Below the pieces are notes generated by a model that saw only the letters and a program-made list of their open reading frames with translations, did not search any database and had not been told where the DNA came from. A stretch of DNA of 64,000 bases from Azospirillum baldaniorum (GTDB taxonomy: Bacteria; Pseudomonadota; Alphaproteobacteria; Azospirillales; Azospirillaceae): the NCBI RefSeq assembly GCF_003119195.2, contig NZ_CP022255.1:744001-808000 (forward strand). Direction: 5' to 3'. Position 1 is the first letter of the stretch, and the number at the start of each line of letters is the position of its first letter. Below, one piece after another: positions 21,600 through 32,399 of this stretch. A program made the translations under genes and the position numbers.

Positions 21600-22277
21600 A
21601 TGGCCGCTTACGGCTACATCCGGGTCTCGACAGACGAGCAAGCCCTTGAAGGTCAAAGCCTTGACGGGCAGGAGCGCACCATCCGCTCCCTCTGCGAGAA
21701 GAGCGGCGCGCCGCTGGCCCGGCTGTTCGTGGATGCCGGCGTGTCGGCGAAAATCCCGCTGCGCGACCGTCCGCAGGGCGGGGCGCTGCTGGCGGCGCTG
21801 AAATCCGGCGACAAAGTATTCGCAACAAAACTCGACCGCCTGTTTCGATCCGACACGGATTTCTGCGTGACTGTGGACGATCTGGCGGAGCGCGGCGTGG
21901 ATGTGGCGCTCAGCGACGGCACGCCGGACCCGACCAAGGGCGGCATGGCGCGCATCCTGGCCCTGGTCATGGCGGGGTTCGCCCGGTTCGAGCGCGAGAT
22001 GATCGGGGTCCGCACCCAGGCCGGCATGGACGAGCTGAAAGCCAAGGGCCGGTACCAAGGCGGCAACCCGCCGTTCGGATTCCGCCGGGAGGGCGACGCG
22101 CTGGTCCCCATCCCCGGTTTCGACGCGATCAAGGGGCGCATCGTGGAACTGGCTTCCGCCGGCACGTCGCTGCGCCGGATCGCCGACACGGTTTCCGCCG
22201 AGTACGGCATCAAGGTCACTCACCCGACCGTGAGCGCCTTCCTGAAAGACCGCGCCGCCGAAGGAGACGCCGCATGA
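21600..22277 (+). CDS. Serine recombinase (resolvase/invertase family)
   Basis: 225 residues. YIRVSTDEQ with catalytic Ser10, then ATKLDRLFRSDTDFCVTVDD carrying the conserved Arg pair, and GGMARILALVMAGFARFERE with the E helix start. The C-terminal helix-turn-helix is SLRRIADTVSAEYGIKVTHP. ATG behind GAGGTG is preferred to a GTG 6 bases upstream. Size fits a resolvase or invertase rather than a large integrase. It could resolve multimers or invert a segment; no matching inverted repeats were seen near the tail fibres. Confidence 0.92.
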   Translation: MAAYGYIRVSTDEQALEGQSLDGQERTIRSLCEKSGAPLARLFVDAGVSAKIPLRDRPQGGALLAALKSGDKVFATKLDRLFRSDTDFCVTVDDLAERGVDVALSDGTPDPTKGGMARILALVMAGFARFEREMIGVRTQAGMDELKAKGRYQGGNPPFGFRREGDALVPIPGFDAIKGRIVELASAGTSLRRIADTVSAEYGIKVTHPTVSAFLKDRAAEGDAA

Positions 22278-22963
22278 CCAAGCCCCCGAAAACCTGCGAC
22301 ATGGACCTGCGGCTGGCTGTCACCGCGGCGCTGCTGTCCGCCGGCACGCCGCGTGACGCCATCCGCCACGAGATCACGCTGGACAGCTCGTCCAGCGACG
22401 GGCGGGCTGACATGGTTGTCGCACTGGACCGCGCGCTGATCGGGATCGAGCTGAAGTCGGGCAAGGACACGCTGGCCCGCCTGCCCGAGCAGCGCGAGCG
22501 GTATGGCGCCCGGTTCGACAAGCTGGTTCTGGTGCTGGACGTGCTGCACGAGCCCGCCGATTACGCCGCATGCTGGGCGTTGGGGTTCGACGCCGTGCGC
22601 ACCTTCGACGGCGGAACCCTCAGGGAGTCCGCCGTTCACTTTGGGGCGTCCGCCCCGTGGGAGCCTGAAACCTACCGCGATAGCCGTCGCTTCGGCGCCG
22701 GGGAGCGCATGGCCCCGCACGCCATGCTGTCCATGCTGTGGGCGGACGAAGCCCTGCGCCTCTCCGCCGATCTTGTCCAGGCCGGCATCATCCCGGCTTC
22801 GAGTGGCGACCAGCGGTACCGGGTCATCCCGCACGCTGCCGAGCACGCCAGCATCGGCCAGCTTCGCCCCCGGATCGCCGCCGCCCTCCGCTCCCGCCGG
22901 CTGAACCGGTGGGAGGAAGCCTTCTGGACCAACTTCGACGCCCTGACCAAGGAGGCCGCATGA
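22274..22963 (+). CDS. PD-(D/E)xK-type nuclease-like protein (sce7726-like)
   Basis: 229 residues. SSSSDGRADMVVAL supplies the Asp and LIGIELKSGKDTLARL the E-x-K of a PD-(D/E)xK core, followed by YGARFDKLVLVLDV as the next strand. This layout resembles sce7726-like predicted nucleases. The role could be DNA processing in replication or recombination. Overlaps the recombinase stop by ATGA. Confidence 0.7.
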   Translation: MTKPPKTCDMDLRLAVTAALLSAGTPRDAIRHEITLDSSSSDGRADMVVALDRALIGIELKSGKDTLARLPEQRERYGARFDKLVLVLDVLHEPADYAACWALGFDAVRTFDGGTLRESAVHFGASAPWEPETYRDSRRFGAGERMAPHAMLSMLWADEALRLSADLVQAGIIPASSGDQRYRVIPHAAEHASIGQLRPRIAAALRSRRLNRWEEAFWTNFDALTKEAA

Positions 22964-23766
22964 ACGCCATCGCCATCACCCCCGCGGCCACCCCGGTGCC
23001 GATTGACGCCACGCCGGTCGACCAGCGCAAGCCCGCCACCGTCTGGGACATGCTGGTCTGGGCCTACGGGTCGCAGCGCGCCGACCGGCTCGGGCTCGGG
23101 CGCAGCCACGGTTCCAGGTTCCTGTGGGCGGAATACCTGTCCAGCCTGGACGGCGACATTCCGGCGGCCATCCACCGCGACGCCGCTGCGGCCCACCGGA
23201 TCGTGATCGGCATCCTCGACCCGGAGATTGCCCGGCTGGTCATCGAGGCGGCGCGGACCGGCGAGGAGCCGGAACGCCCGACCGCTCAGCCGGAGGTGCG
23301 GGCAATGCCGAACATGGACCGCGGCGCCGGGGGAGCGATGCACGCCGTCCGCGGCGAGTGGGTCACGGTCCCGGAAATCCTGCTGACCCGCGCCGAGGCC
23401 GCCAAGCTGGCCGAGACGGAGGACCACGGCGAGATCGAGCGCTGGGCGACAAAGGACCGGACCCACAAGTGGAAATACCGGATCGACCTGCGCCCGCGCC
23501 GCCGGCTGCGTCGAAAACAGCGCGTGGTGTGCGCTACCACCGGGGCGCCGCTGGACACGAATTCGGGCTGGGCGACCGGCGACCGCCTCTGGTCCCCTTA
23601 CTGCCCAGTCGAGTACTGGCCCGATCCGGCGTATCTGGACATGCTGCGCGCCATCGTGGACCGGTTCGAGGCCGCTTACGCCGAGCTGGAGGAGGCGTTT
23701 TTGCAGGTCCCGTTCCGGTCCCGGCGAATCATCCGCGACGAGCGGTACCCCATCGGCAAAACCTAA
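22960..23766 (+). CDS. Last gene of the early rightward operon, 268 aa
   Basis: Starts MNAIAITPAATPVPIDATPV. Recognisable only as a conserved phage-type protein: ATVWDMLVWAYGSQRADRLG and SPYCPVEYWPDPAYLDMLRA, then a basic segment LRPRRRLRRKQRVV. The position directly before the late promoter is where lambdoid phages encode the late activator or antiterminator, so such a role is possible, but there is no domain evidence. Confidence 0.7.
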   Translation: MNAIAITPAATPVPIDATPVDQRKPATVWDMLVWAYGSQRADRLGLGRSHGSRFLWAEYLSSLDGDIPAAIHRDAAAAHRIVIGILDPEIARLVIEAARTGEEPERPTAQPEVRAMPNMDRGAGGAMHAVRGEWVTVPEILLTRAEAAKLAETEDHGEIERWATKDRTHKWKYRIDLRPRRRLRRKQRVVCATTGAPLDTNSGWATGDRLWSPYCPVEYWPDPAYLDMLRAIVDRFEAAYAELEEAFLQVPFRSRRIIRDERYPIGKT

Positions 23767-23788
23767 CCCTTTATCGCGAAAAAAGGAT

Positions 23789-23817
23789 TTGACCCCTGGG
23801 AGGGTCGGGTGTAGGGT
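23789..23817 (+). promoter_or_regulatory. Candidate late promoter
   Basis: TTGACC (23789-23794), 17-base spacer, TAGGGT (23812-23817). Faces the late block and sits right after the last early gene. The same TTGAC-N17-TAGGGT layout is seen leftward at 56058-56030. Confidence 0.5.
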
Positions 23818-23849
23818 CGCAGTTAATCGCCGAAATCCGACCGCAGAAA

Positions 23850-23880
23850 CCTCGCTGGGCACGTCCCAAGCGGGGTTTTT
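23850..23880 (+). terminator. Rho-independent terminator
   Basis: Stem from CCTCGCT-GGGC to CCCAAGCGGGG with a short loop, followed by TTTTT (23876-23880). It lies between the candidate late promoter and the holin-like gene, so it could act as the antitermination-controlled stop typical of late operons. Confidence 0.75.
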
Positions 23881-24029
23881 CGCGTTCGGGGCGATCGCAA
23901 CCATTCCCGAGATCCGCAGGCGCGCAGCACCGTCCTGGTCCCGCCAGAATGCACGATGACGCCGCGCGGCGTCGCCTGCGGCCCTACACATCGCCTTGGG
24001 CCCGTCATCCGGCCCCGCTGGAGACTGTC

Positions 24030-24353
24030 ATGCCCTTAGACGCCGGACCGGACTGGTTAGCGCAGGTAACGTCAGGTGCCGTTGCCGTGGCTTCCAGCTT
24101 TGTGGGGCGCATGATGGTTCACGCAGGGCAGGTCCAGTTGGGACGCCGGAAATTCTGGTCCAAGGAGCTTGGGCTGGAGACCGTCACCGCCGTTGGCATG
24201 GGGCTGGTGCTCGACGCCATGGCCGGGCATCTCGGCATCGACGGGCAGGTCCGCGTCGGCTTCGTGGTGGCGGGCTCGTACATCGGGCCGCGGATCATCG
24301 AGGCCGTGTGGCAGACGGTGCAGAGCCGGCTGCCGCGGGCTCGGGCGGACTGA
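24030..24353 (+). CDS. Holin-like membrane protein (LydA/superfamily III-like)
   Basis: 107 residues from MPLDAGPDWLAQVTSGAVAV. Two or three hydrophobic stretches (SGAVAVASSFVGRMMVHA, TAVGMGLVLDAMAGHLGI, VRVGFVVAGSYIGPRIIEAV) and a basic C-terminus fit a small phage holin of the LydA type. Followed by a signal-anchored coiled-coil gene. The endolysin itself is 28 kb away beside another holin candidate. Confidence 0.65.
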   Translation: MPLDAGPDWLAQVTSGAVAVASSFVGRMMVHAGQVQLGRRKFWSKELGLETVTAVGMGLVLDAMAGHLGIDGQVRVGFVVAGSYIGPRIIEAVWQTVQSRLPRARAD

Positions 24354-24393
24354 CCAGAAAGCAATTCACAATTGCGCATTCAGGAGGTTGGGC

Positions 24394-24651
24394 ATGAAGC
24401 GACTGCTGATCGGCGCCGGGCTTGGCGCCGTGATGGCGCTTGGCTTGGCGTCCGCCGCTGTCGCCCCGACCGAACGGGCGGTGATCCGCACCGAGCAGCA
24501 CGACGTTTCCCGGCTGGAGCGCAAGGTTGACCGCCTGCGCCGCCGCCTTCGCGACCCGCTGCGAACCGCCTCGAAGGAAATGGCGCGCCGAGTTCGGCAG
24601 ATCGCCGACGGTGCGCTGCGACCCGCCAACGGGCTGATGGGGACGAGATGA
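24394..24651 (+). CDS. Membrane-anchored coiled-coil protein, spanin-like
   Basis: 85 residues, excellent ribosome site CAGGAGG. N-terminal membrane helix or signal (RLLIGAGLGAVMALGLASAA) then a basic coiled coil (VSRLERKVDRLRRRLRDPLR). Topology resembles an inner-membrane spanin (Rz), though shorter than usual. A periplasmic role at lysis is inferred from neighbours only. Confidence 0.6.
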   Translation: MKRLLIGAGLGAVMALGLASAAVAPTERAVIRTEQHDVSRLERKVDRLRRRLRDPLRTASKEMARRVRQIADGALRPANGLMGTR

Positions 24652-24884
24652 CGAAGCGCTGCAACGAGACCTGCATGACGGACGGCCGGTGCACATGCGC
24701 CCCGCGCCGCGTCGTGACCGAGGGACTGGACGCGAGCGGCGAGCCGTTCGTGGCCGTTGACGGGACGCGGGTCCATGCGCGTCACGAGCTGGTGGAGGAT
24801 GGGGCGGGACGGCTGTCGCTCAGCATCATCCCGGCCGATTGGGTCGGGCGCGTGCTGGTCGAACAACCGGACGAACCAGCATGA
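24648..24884 (+). CDS. Cysteine-rich small protein, 78 aa
   Basis: Starts MTKRCNETCMTDGRCTCAPR, four Cys within 17 residues, then a beta-rich domain (GEPFVAVDGTRVHARHELVE). No signal or lipobox that I can see. Overlaps the spanin-like gene by ATGA. Could be a metal-binding accessory. Confidence 0.6.
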   Translation: MTKRCNETCMTDGRCTCAPRRVVTEGLDASGEPFVAVDGTRVHARHELVEDGAGRLSLSIIPADWVGRVLVEQPDEPA

Positions 24885-25006
24885 AGCCGCTGAGCCAAAG
24901 CCTCGCCGACGCGGTGCGGATCATCGAGGCGCTGATCGAGCGGCAGGAGGACGGGCGCCATGGAACTGGGGATCGCGCGGACGCTGCGCAACGCGGTCGC
25001 GGGTGA
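24881..25006 (+). CDS. Tiny protein, 41 aa
   Basis: Starts MKPLSQSLADAVRIIEALIE, one amphipathic helix, Gly/Arg tail. Coupled to the previous gene by ATGA and overlapped by the next (24960-25145). Weakly supported on its own. Confidence 0.4.
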   Translation: MKPLSQSLADAVRIIEALIERQEDGRHGTGDRADAAQRGRG

Positions 25007-25145
25007 GAGGTCTTGCCCGCCTGGCCCACGGCGACGCTCGGCCGTCGACATGCAATGGGAAGCGCGGCGCGCCCAAGAAGCGGCCTCGAACGCGCGGCGG
25101 CTGGCCGACTATCTCGCCAGACGGGCGGCTTTGAAACTGGAGTGA
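24960..25145 (+). CDS. Small helical protein, 61 aa
   Basis: Starts MELGIARTLRNAVAGERSCP, then an Ala/Arg-rich helix ending ARRAALKLE. Preceded by GGAGGACGGGCGCC. Unknown function, adjacent to the metallopeptidase. Confidence 0.5.
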   Translation: MELGIARTLRNAVAGERSCPPGPRRRSAVDMQWEARRAQEAASNARRLADYLARRAALKLE

Positions 25146-25149
25146 CGCC

Positions 25150-25812
25150 ATGGCGCGAAAGCCGAAGGGCGAAGTGATCCGCCTCGGCGGCCTGAAGCGC
25201 CCCATGCCGCCGGCCGACCTGTGCGAGCCGCTTCCGCCGTGGCGCTTCGTCCCGGCGGTCGACCTGACGGAATGGCTCATGGCCGTCTTCGTCTCGGAAA
25301 CCGGGCTTCTCGCCAACCCCGAACACGCGCACCTCCGGCAGGCCAACATCGCCTGCCTCTGGGCGAACCGGCCGCTCGTCGTGAAGATGAACCGGGCTGT
25401 CGCCATGGCGGAGATGCCGCAGCCACGCGGCAACGCCTGGACCGCCGGGCGCGCGGAACAGCAGCTTGAGGACTGGTTCGGCTACGAGCCGGACTTCCTG
25501 TTGACCTTCGACGCGGTGTGGTGGGTCGAGGCGGACGACGCTTCGGCCTGCGCGACCGTGGAACATGAACTCTTCCACTGCGGGCAGCAGCGCGACGTGT
25601 TCGGCGCTCCGAAGTTTGGACAGGACGGACGGCCGACATTCGGCATCCGAGGCCACGACGTCGAGGAATTCGTGGGGGTGGTTCAGCGCTACGGCGTGGG
25701 CCACGCTGCGGGCCGTACGGTCGATCTGGTGCGGGCCGCGAACTCGGCCCCGACGATTGCCCCGGCGCTCATTGGGGCGGCTTGTGGGACGTGTTGCCGG
25801 AAGATGGCGTAG
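25150..25812 (+). CDS. Putative phage metallopeptidase
   Basis: 220 residues. VEHELFH (138-143 HELFH) is the HExxH zinc-protease motif, placed as in the family named putative phage metallopeptidase. Upstream blocks HLRQANIACLWANRPLVVKM fit that family too. Such genes typically lie just before terminase genes. Substrate unknown, possibly head maturation or a host factor. Confidence 0.82.
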   Translation: MARKPKGEVIRLGGLKRPMPPADLCEPLPPWRFVPAVDLTEWLMAVFVSETGLLANPEHAHLRQANIACLWANRPLVVKMNRAVAMAEMPQPRGNAWTAGRAEQQLEDWFGYEPDFLLTFDAVWWVEADDASACATVEHELFHCGQQRDVFGAPKFGQDGRPTFGIRGHDVEEFVGVVQRYGVGHAAGRTVDLVRAANSAPTIAPALIGAACGTCCRKMA

Positions 25813-25842
25813 TCTGGACCGCTATGGACGGGATTGATTGAC

Positions 25843-26316
25843 ATGGCAGTCCTGAAACCAGAGGTGAAAGCCTTCATCGTTCAGGCCGTCGCCTGCTTCG
25901 ATCCACCGTCCACCGTGGTCGAGTCGGTCAAAACGGGATTCGGCGTTGTCGTGTCTCGGCAGCAGGTCGAGGCGCACGACCCCACGAAGGTCTCGGGCCG
26001 CGGGTTGGCCGAGCGCTGGAAGGAGCTTTTCGAGGAGACCCGCAAGGCCTTCCTCGAAGACACATCCGCCATCGGCATCAGCCACAAGGCGGTGCGGCTG
26101 CGGGCGCTGAACCGGATGGCTGCGAAGGCTGAGGGCATGGGGAACATGGCCTTGGCCGCGCAGCTCATGGAGCAGGCCGCGAAGGAGTGCGGCGACGCCT
26201 TCACGAACAAGGTGCGGAAGGAGTTGAGCGGGCCGGGCGGTGCGCCGATCCCAGTCGCAAACCTGTCCGTCGACGAGTGGAAGGGCATCGCCCGCGAGGT
26301 GGCCGACGAGGTTTGA
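25843..26316 (+). CDS. Terminase small subunit (DUF2280)
   Basis: 157 residues from MAVLKPEVKAFIVQAVACFD. The N-terminal helix-turn-helix-like segment and VVVSRQQVEAHDPTKVSGRG match DUF2280, which is regularly encoded just before the large terminase. It should recognise the packaging start site and regulate the large subunit. An upstream near-start at 25834 is less likely because ATG at 25843 begins the conserved family sequence. Confidence 0.85.
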   Translation: MAVLKPEVKAFIVQAVACFDPPSTVVESVKTGFGVVVSRQQVEAHDPTKVSGRGLAERWKELFEETRKAFLEDTSAIGISHKAVRLRALNRMAAKAEGMGNMALAAQLMEQAAKECGDAFTNKVRKELSGPGGAPIPVANLSVDEWKGIAREVADEV

Positions 26317-26318
26317 CC

Positions 26319-27743
26319 ATGCTGGACATGACGCCGGAGAAGAGGTTCGCCGCGGTCCAGCTCGCGCGCGAGGATCTGTACTTCTTCAGCCGGTGGATGT
26401 TCCTCCAGCGCAAGGGCTTCAAGTGGCAGCGGGCCAAGCATCACGCGGCCATCTGCGCGGCCCTGACGAAGGTGTTCCGCGGGGGAAGCCGGCGGCTGAT
26501 TCTGAACCTGCCGCCGCGCTACTCCAAGACGGAGATCGTCAAGAACTTCATCGGCTGGGGGCTCGGGCACCATCCGGACAGCGAGTTCATCTACACGTCC
26601 TACTCGGGCCGGCTGGCGTCGGCCAGTTCATGGGACGTGCGCGGCATGGCGCAGCACCCGGCTTACGGCGAGGTCTTCCCTTCGCTGGCGCTGCGGGACG
26701 ACAGCCAAGCCAAGGACGAGTGGCGGACCACGGAAGGCGGCATCGTCTACGCGGTCGGCGCGGGTGGCACGATCACCGGCTATGGCGCCGGCAAGATGCG
26801 GCCCGGCTTCGGCGGGGCCATCCTCATTGACGACCCGCACAAGGCCGACGAGGCCCGTTCGGACGTCATGCGGCAGAACGTCATCGACTGGTTCCAGAAC
26901 ACGCTTGAAACCCGCGTCAACGGGCCGGACACGCCGATCATCCTCATCATGCAGCGCTTGCACGAGGGGGACTTGGCCGGCTGGCTCCTGAATGGGGGGA
27001 ACGGCGAGCGATGGGACCATGTGTGCCTGAAGGCGCTGCAGGACGACGGCACCGCCCTGTGGCCCGAGAAACACGACGTCGCCGAGCTGCGCCGGATGCG
27101 GGCCGCGAAGCCCTACACCTTCGCGGGCCAGTACCAACAGCAGCCGGCGCCGCCCGAAGGCAACATCTTCAAGCCGGACTCGATCAAGCCGATTGAGGAG
27201 TTGCCGGCGGGGACGCGCTTCGTCCGGGCCTGGGACCTTGCCGCGAGCGAGGACGAGGGCGATTGGACGGTCGGCGCGAAGCTGGGGCAACTGCCCGATG
27301 GGCGCTATGTCATCGCCGATATCGTGCGGCTCCAGGGCGGCCCGGAGCGCGTCGAAGAGGCCATCGTCAACACCGCGGCGCGCGACCGCCGGTCCGTCGC
27401 GGTCTGCATCCCGCAGGACCCCGGACAGGCCGGCAAATCGCAGGTCCGCTACCTGACCAAACAACTTGCCGGGCACACGGTGAAGTCCAGCCCGGAGAGC
27501 GGCGACAAGATCACGCGGGCCGAGCCGTTCGCCTCTCAGGTGAACGTCGGCAACGTGCTGATGCTGGCCGCGCCGTGGAACGATGCGCTGATTGCCGAAA
27601 TGCGGGTGTTCCCCAACGCCACGAACGACGATCAGGTCGACGCGCTCTCACGGGCGTTCAACGAGCTGTTCCAGGGCGCCCGAATGACCGTCTCCGATTC
27701 CGTCCTGGCCCGTGCCGCCCAGCCCACCACGAGGCGTCGATGA
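26319..27743 (+). CDS. terL: Terminase large subunit
   Basis: 474 residues. ATPase part: LPPRYSKT Walker A (64-71), AILIDDP Walker B (167-173), the coupling region QRLHEGD follows. Nuclease part: AWDLAASEDEGD with Asp306 and DDQVDA (437-442) as second acidic cluster. It translocates DNA into proheads and cuts concatemers; with circularly permuted ends a headful mechanism is likely. Starts 2 bases after terS. Confidence 0.95.
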   Translation: MLDMTPEKRFAAVQLAREDLYFFSRWMFLQRKGFKWQRAKHHAAICAALTKVFRGGSRRLILNLPPRYSKTEIVKNFIGWGLGHHPDSEFIYTSYSGRLASASSWDVRGMAQHPAYGEVFPSLALRDDSQAKDEWRTTEGGIVYAVGAGGTITGYGAGKMRPGFGGAILIDDPHKADEARSDVMRQNVIDWFQNTLETRVNGPDTPIILIMQRLHEGDLAGWLLNGGNGERWDHVCLKALQDDGTALWPEKHDVAELRRMRAAKPYTFAGQYQQQPAPPEGNIFKPDSIKPIEELPAGTRFVRAWDLAASEDEGDWTVGAKLGQLPDGRYVIADIVRLQGGPERVEEAIVNTAARDRRSVAVCIPQDPGQAGKSQVRYLTKQLAGHTVKSSPESGDKITRAEPFASQVNVGNVLMLAAPWNDALIAEMRVFPNATNDDQVDALSRAFNELFQGARMTVSDSVLARAAQPTTRRR

Positions 27744-29362
27744 CCACCCAGCCGAAGCACAGCAAGCGCCCCCGCGGGCGTGGCGCCGCTCCGGCGCAGG
27801 ATGCCGCGGCGCCGGTCGAGCAGCCGCCGGCCAAGCCGAAGATGCGCGTCACGCACACTGCGCTGATCGAGGCGGCGCGCAAGCCCGGACGGCCGGACGC
27901 GGTGCACCCGTTCGTCGCCCCGTCCCACCCGCCGGGCGTTGCCCCGAAGGGGTCGAACGGCATGGCGATGGACAGCGCCTCCGACGCCTCCGCCGCGGCC
28001 ATGTTCGCATGGGCGGCCAGTAGCGCATGGCACGAGGGGCAACAGTTCCTCGGCTACGCCTACCTGTCGGAGCTGGCGCAGCGGCCCGAGTACCGCCGCA
28101 TCAGCGAGACGCTGGCGCAGCACATGACCCGCAAGTGGATCAAGATCCGCCACGTGGGCGACGGGCAGAACGGCGATGACGGCGAGGACAAGTCCGACAA
28201 GATCGCGGCCATCGAGGCGGAGTTCAAGCGCCTGGGCGTGCAGGAGGCGTTCCGGAAGATCGCGGAGGACGACGGCTTTTTCGGTCGGTCGCACCTCTAC
28301 CTCGACACCGGATCGACCGAAGATCCTGAGGAGTTGAAGAAGCCCATCTCCAGCGCCGACGGCACGCCCAGCCCCGCCAAGGTCAAGCGCGGCAGCCTGA
28401 AGGCCGTCCGCCCGGTCGAAGCCGTCTGGTGCTACCCGACCGCCTACAACAGCAACGACCCGCTCAACCCCGGCTGGTACAATCCGGAGAGCTGGTTCGT
28501 GATGGGGAAGGAGGTCCACGGCTCCCGCCTGCTGACCTTCATCGGGCGCGAGGTCCCCGACATGCTGAAGCCGGCCTACAGCTTCGGCGGCCTGTCGCTC
28601 AGCCAGATCGCCAAGCCCTATGTGGACAACTGGCTTCGGACCCGGCAGAGCGTCGCGGACATCGTGAGCGCGTTCAGCGTCATGGTGCTGAAGACCGACC
28701 TTCTTGCGCAGATGGCGGACGGGGAGGCGGCGGACGAGCTGTTCCGGCGCATCGACCTGTTCAACTCCCTGCGCGACAACCGCGGCGTGATGGCCGTGGA
28801 CAAAAACGCGGAGGACTTCGCCAACGTCTCCGCCCCGCTGTCCGGCCTGGACGTGCTCCAGGCGCAGACGCAGGAGCACATGTCGGCCGTGTCAGGAATC
28901 CCCATCGTGATCCTGCTGGGCATCCAGCCCGCGGGGCTCAACGCCTCGTCGGAAGGGGAGTTGCAGGCCTTCTACGACCACGTCCACAGCCTCCAGGAGC
29001 GGTTCTTCCGGCCCAACCTGGAGCGGGTGCTGCAGGTCGTGCAGCTCAGCAAGTTCGGCGAGATCGACCCGGACATCGGGTTCGAGTTCGAGCCGTTGCG
29101 GAGCCTGGACGAGAAGGAACAGGCAGAGGTTCGGTTCATCGAGGCGCAGACGGGCGCGATCTATCAGGAGATCGGCGCGATCGACGCTCCGGAGATCCGG
29201 GAACGGCTCATCCGCGACGAGGGCAGCCCCTACAGCGGCCTGTCCAGGGAGCGCAGCACGGTTCCGCCGGCTGGCGAAGAGGGCGGCGGCATCCCGCCGC
29301 TGCCCGGCCTGGAGAAGCCGGCCGCGCCCGCCGCGCCGCCGCAACAGCAAGAGGTGGCGTGA
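27740..29362 (+). CDS. Portal protein (DUF1073 family)
   Basis: 540 residues. N-terminal 85 residues are Pro/Ala-rich and probably disordered. The core contains AQRPEYRRISETLAQHMTRK, EAVWCYPTAYNSNDPLNPGW, GLSLSQIAKPYVDNWLRTRQ, and QEHMSAVSGIPIVILLGIQP, typical of DUF1073 portals. Forms the dodecameric ring at the packaging vertex. Start overlaps the terL stop by ATGA. Confidence 0.92.
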   Translation: MTTQPKHSKRPRGRGAAPAQDAAAPVEQPPAKPKMRVTHTALIEAARKPGRPDAVHPFVAPSHPPGVAPKGSNGMAMDSASDASAAAMFAWAASSAWHEGQQFLGYAYLSELAQRPEYRRISETLAQHMTRKWIKIRHVGDGQNGDDGEDKSDKIAAIEAEFKRLGVQEAFRKIAEDDGFFGRSHLYLDTGSTEDPEELKKPISSADGTPSPAKVKRGSLKAVRPVEAVWCYPTAYNSNDPLNPGWYNPESWFVMGKEVHGSRLLTFIGREVPDMLKPAYSFGGLSLSQIAKPYVDNWLRTRQSVADIVSAFSVMVLKTDLLAQMADGEAADELFRRIDLFNSLRDNRGVMAVDKNAEDFANVSAPLSGLDVLQAQTQEHMSAVSGIPIVILLGIQPAGLNASSEGELQAFYDHVHSLQERFFRPNLERVLQVVQLSKFGEIDPDIGFEFEPLRSLDEKEQAEVRFIEAQTGAIYQEIGAIDAPEIRERLIRDEGSPYSGLSRERSTVPPAGEEGGGIPPLPGLEKPAAPAAPPQQQEVA

Positions 29363-29496
29363 TGGAAGCGCTGATCGAACGGGCCGTCATCCTCGTGACG
29401 GGCGCGGTGGTCGTCGTCTGGCTGCTCGTGCTGGGCGGTGGCCTGTCGTGCGGGGAGCGGAGGCCTTTGCCCCCGCCGCGACCACCGAAGGACTGA
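29362..29496 (+). CDS. Small membrane peptide, 44 aa
   Basis: Starts MEALIERAVILVTGAVVVVW; one hydrophobic helix ends in LGGGLSC, then a Pro/Arg tail. One base overlap with the portal stop. GGLSC somewhat recalls a lipobox but the geometry is poor. Function unknown. Confidence 0.55.
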   Translation: MEALIERAVILVTGAVVVVWLLVLGGGLSCGERRPLPPPRPPKD

Positions 29497-29508
29497 GGGG
29501 CAAGGCCC

Positions 29509-30308
29509 ATGTGCATCCTGTGCGACGCGCAGCCGCGCGGGCTGGTCGGGCTGCCCCGCGGCCTCGCCTTCGACCGGGCCAACAAGCCGTTCAGCAAGGC
29601 AGCCGTCATGCGGGCGCGCCGGGCTGAAGAGTCATACGCTCGCGAGCTTCGCGGCGTGGCCCGGCAGGTCGGGAACCTCGTGCGCGGCACGTTCCAGCCT
29701 GGAGACCTGGGGTGGGCCGTGGGGATCACCGACGCGCTCAACCGCTACGCCAAGGTCATTGAGCCCTGGGCGGATGCGGTGGGCCGCCGGATGCTCGCCG
29801 ACGTCGCGGCGCGGGACCGGAAGATGTGGCTCGACGCTGGGCGGCAGATCGGCCGGGCGCTGCATGCCGAAATCGAGGGCGCCCCGACGGGCGCGCTGAT
29901 GCAGGCGCGGCTGGCCGAGCAGGTCCAGCTCATCACCAGCCTTCCCACGGAGGCCGGGCAGCGGGTCCACAAGCTGACGGTCGAGAGCCTGACCAACGGC
30001 ACCCGGGCGGAGCAGATCGCGCAGGAGATCATGCGATCCGGCGACGTCGCGGCCAGTCGGGCGAACATGATCGCGCGGACCGAGGTCGGGCGCACGCAGG
30101 CCGAACTGGTGTCGGCCCGGTCGCAGGCCATCGGGAGCACGCACTTCAACTGGCGCACGGTCGGCGACTCCGACGTGCGGCGGGATCACCGGGCGTTGGA
30201 TGGGAAGACGTTCGAATGGAACGCGCCGCCGGTCGCCGACAAGCGGACCGGCGCCCGCGCTCTGCCTGGGGCAATTTACAATTGCCGGTGCTACGCGGAG
30301 CCGGTGCT

Positions 30309-30312
<4 letters not shown>
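29509..30312 (+). CDS. Mu F-like (SPP1 gp7) minor head protein
   Basis: 267 residues. The MuF C-terminal signature is clear: RANMIARTEVGRTQAELVSA, STHFNWRTVGDSDVRRDHRA, LDGKTFEW and the cysteine end IYNCRCYAEPVL. Usually lies behind the portal and takes part in head morphogenesis or DNA ejection. N-terminal helical part with CILC near the start. Confidence 0.9.
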
Positions 30313-32329
<2,017 letters not shown>

Positions 32330-32359
32330 CACGGGCAGGCCCCGCAACACCGCTTCAAC

Positions 32360-32387
32360 GGCCCCCTCTGCGGGGCCTTCTTTTTTG
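32360..32387 (+). terminator. Rho-independent terminator
   Basis: GGCCCC-CTCTGC-GGGGCC followed by TTCTTTTTT. Separates the protease/scaffold gene from the decoration and capsid genes and would adjust their relative expression. Confidence 0.75.
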
Positions 32388-32399
32388 GGAGACTGAACC

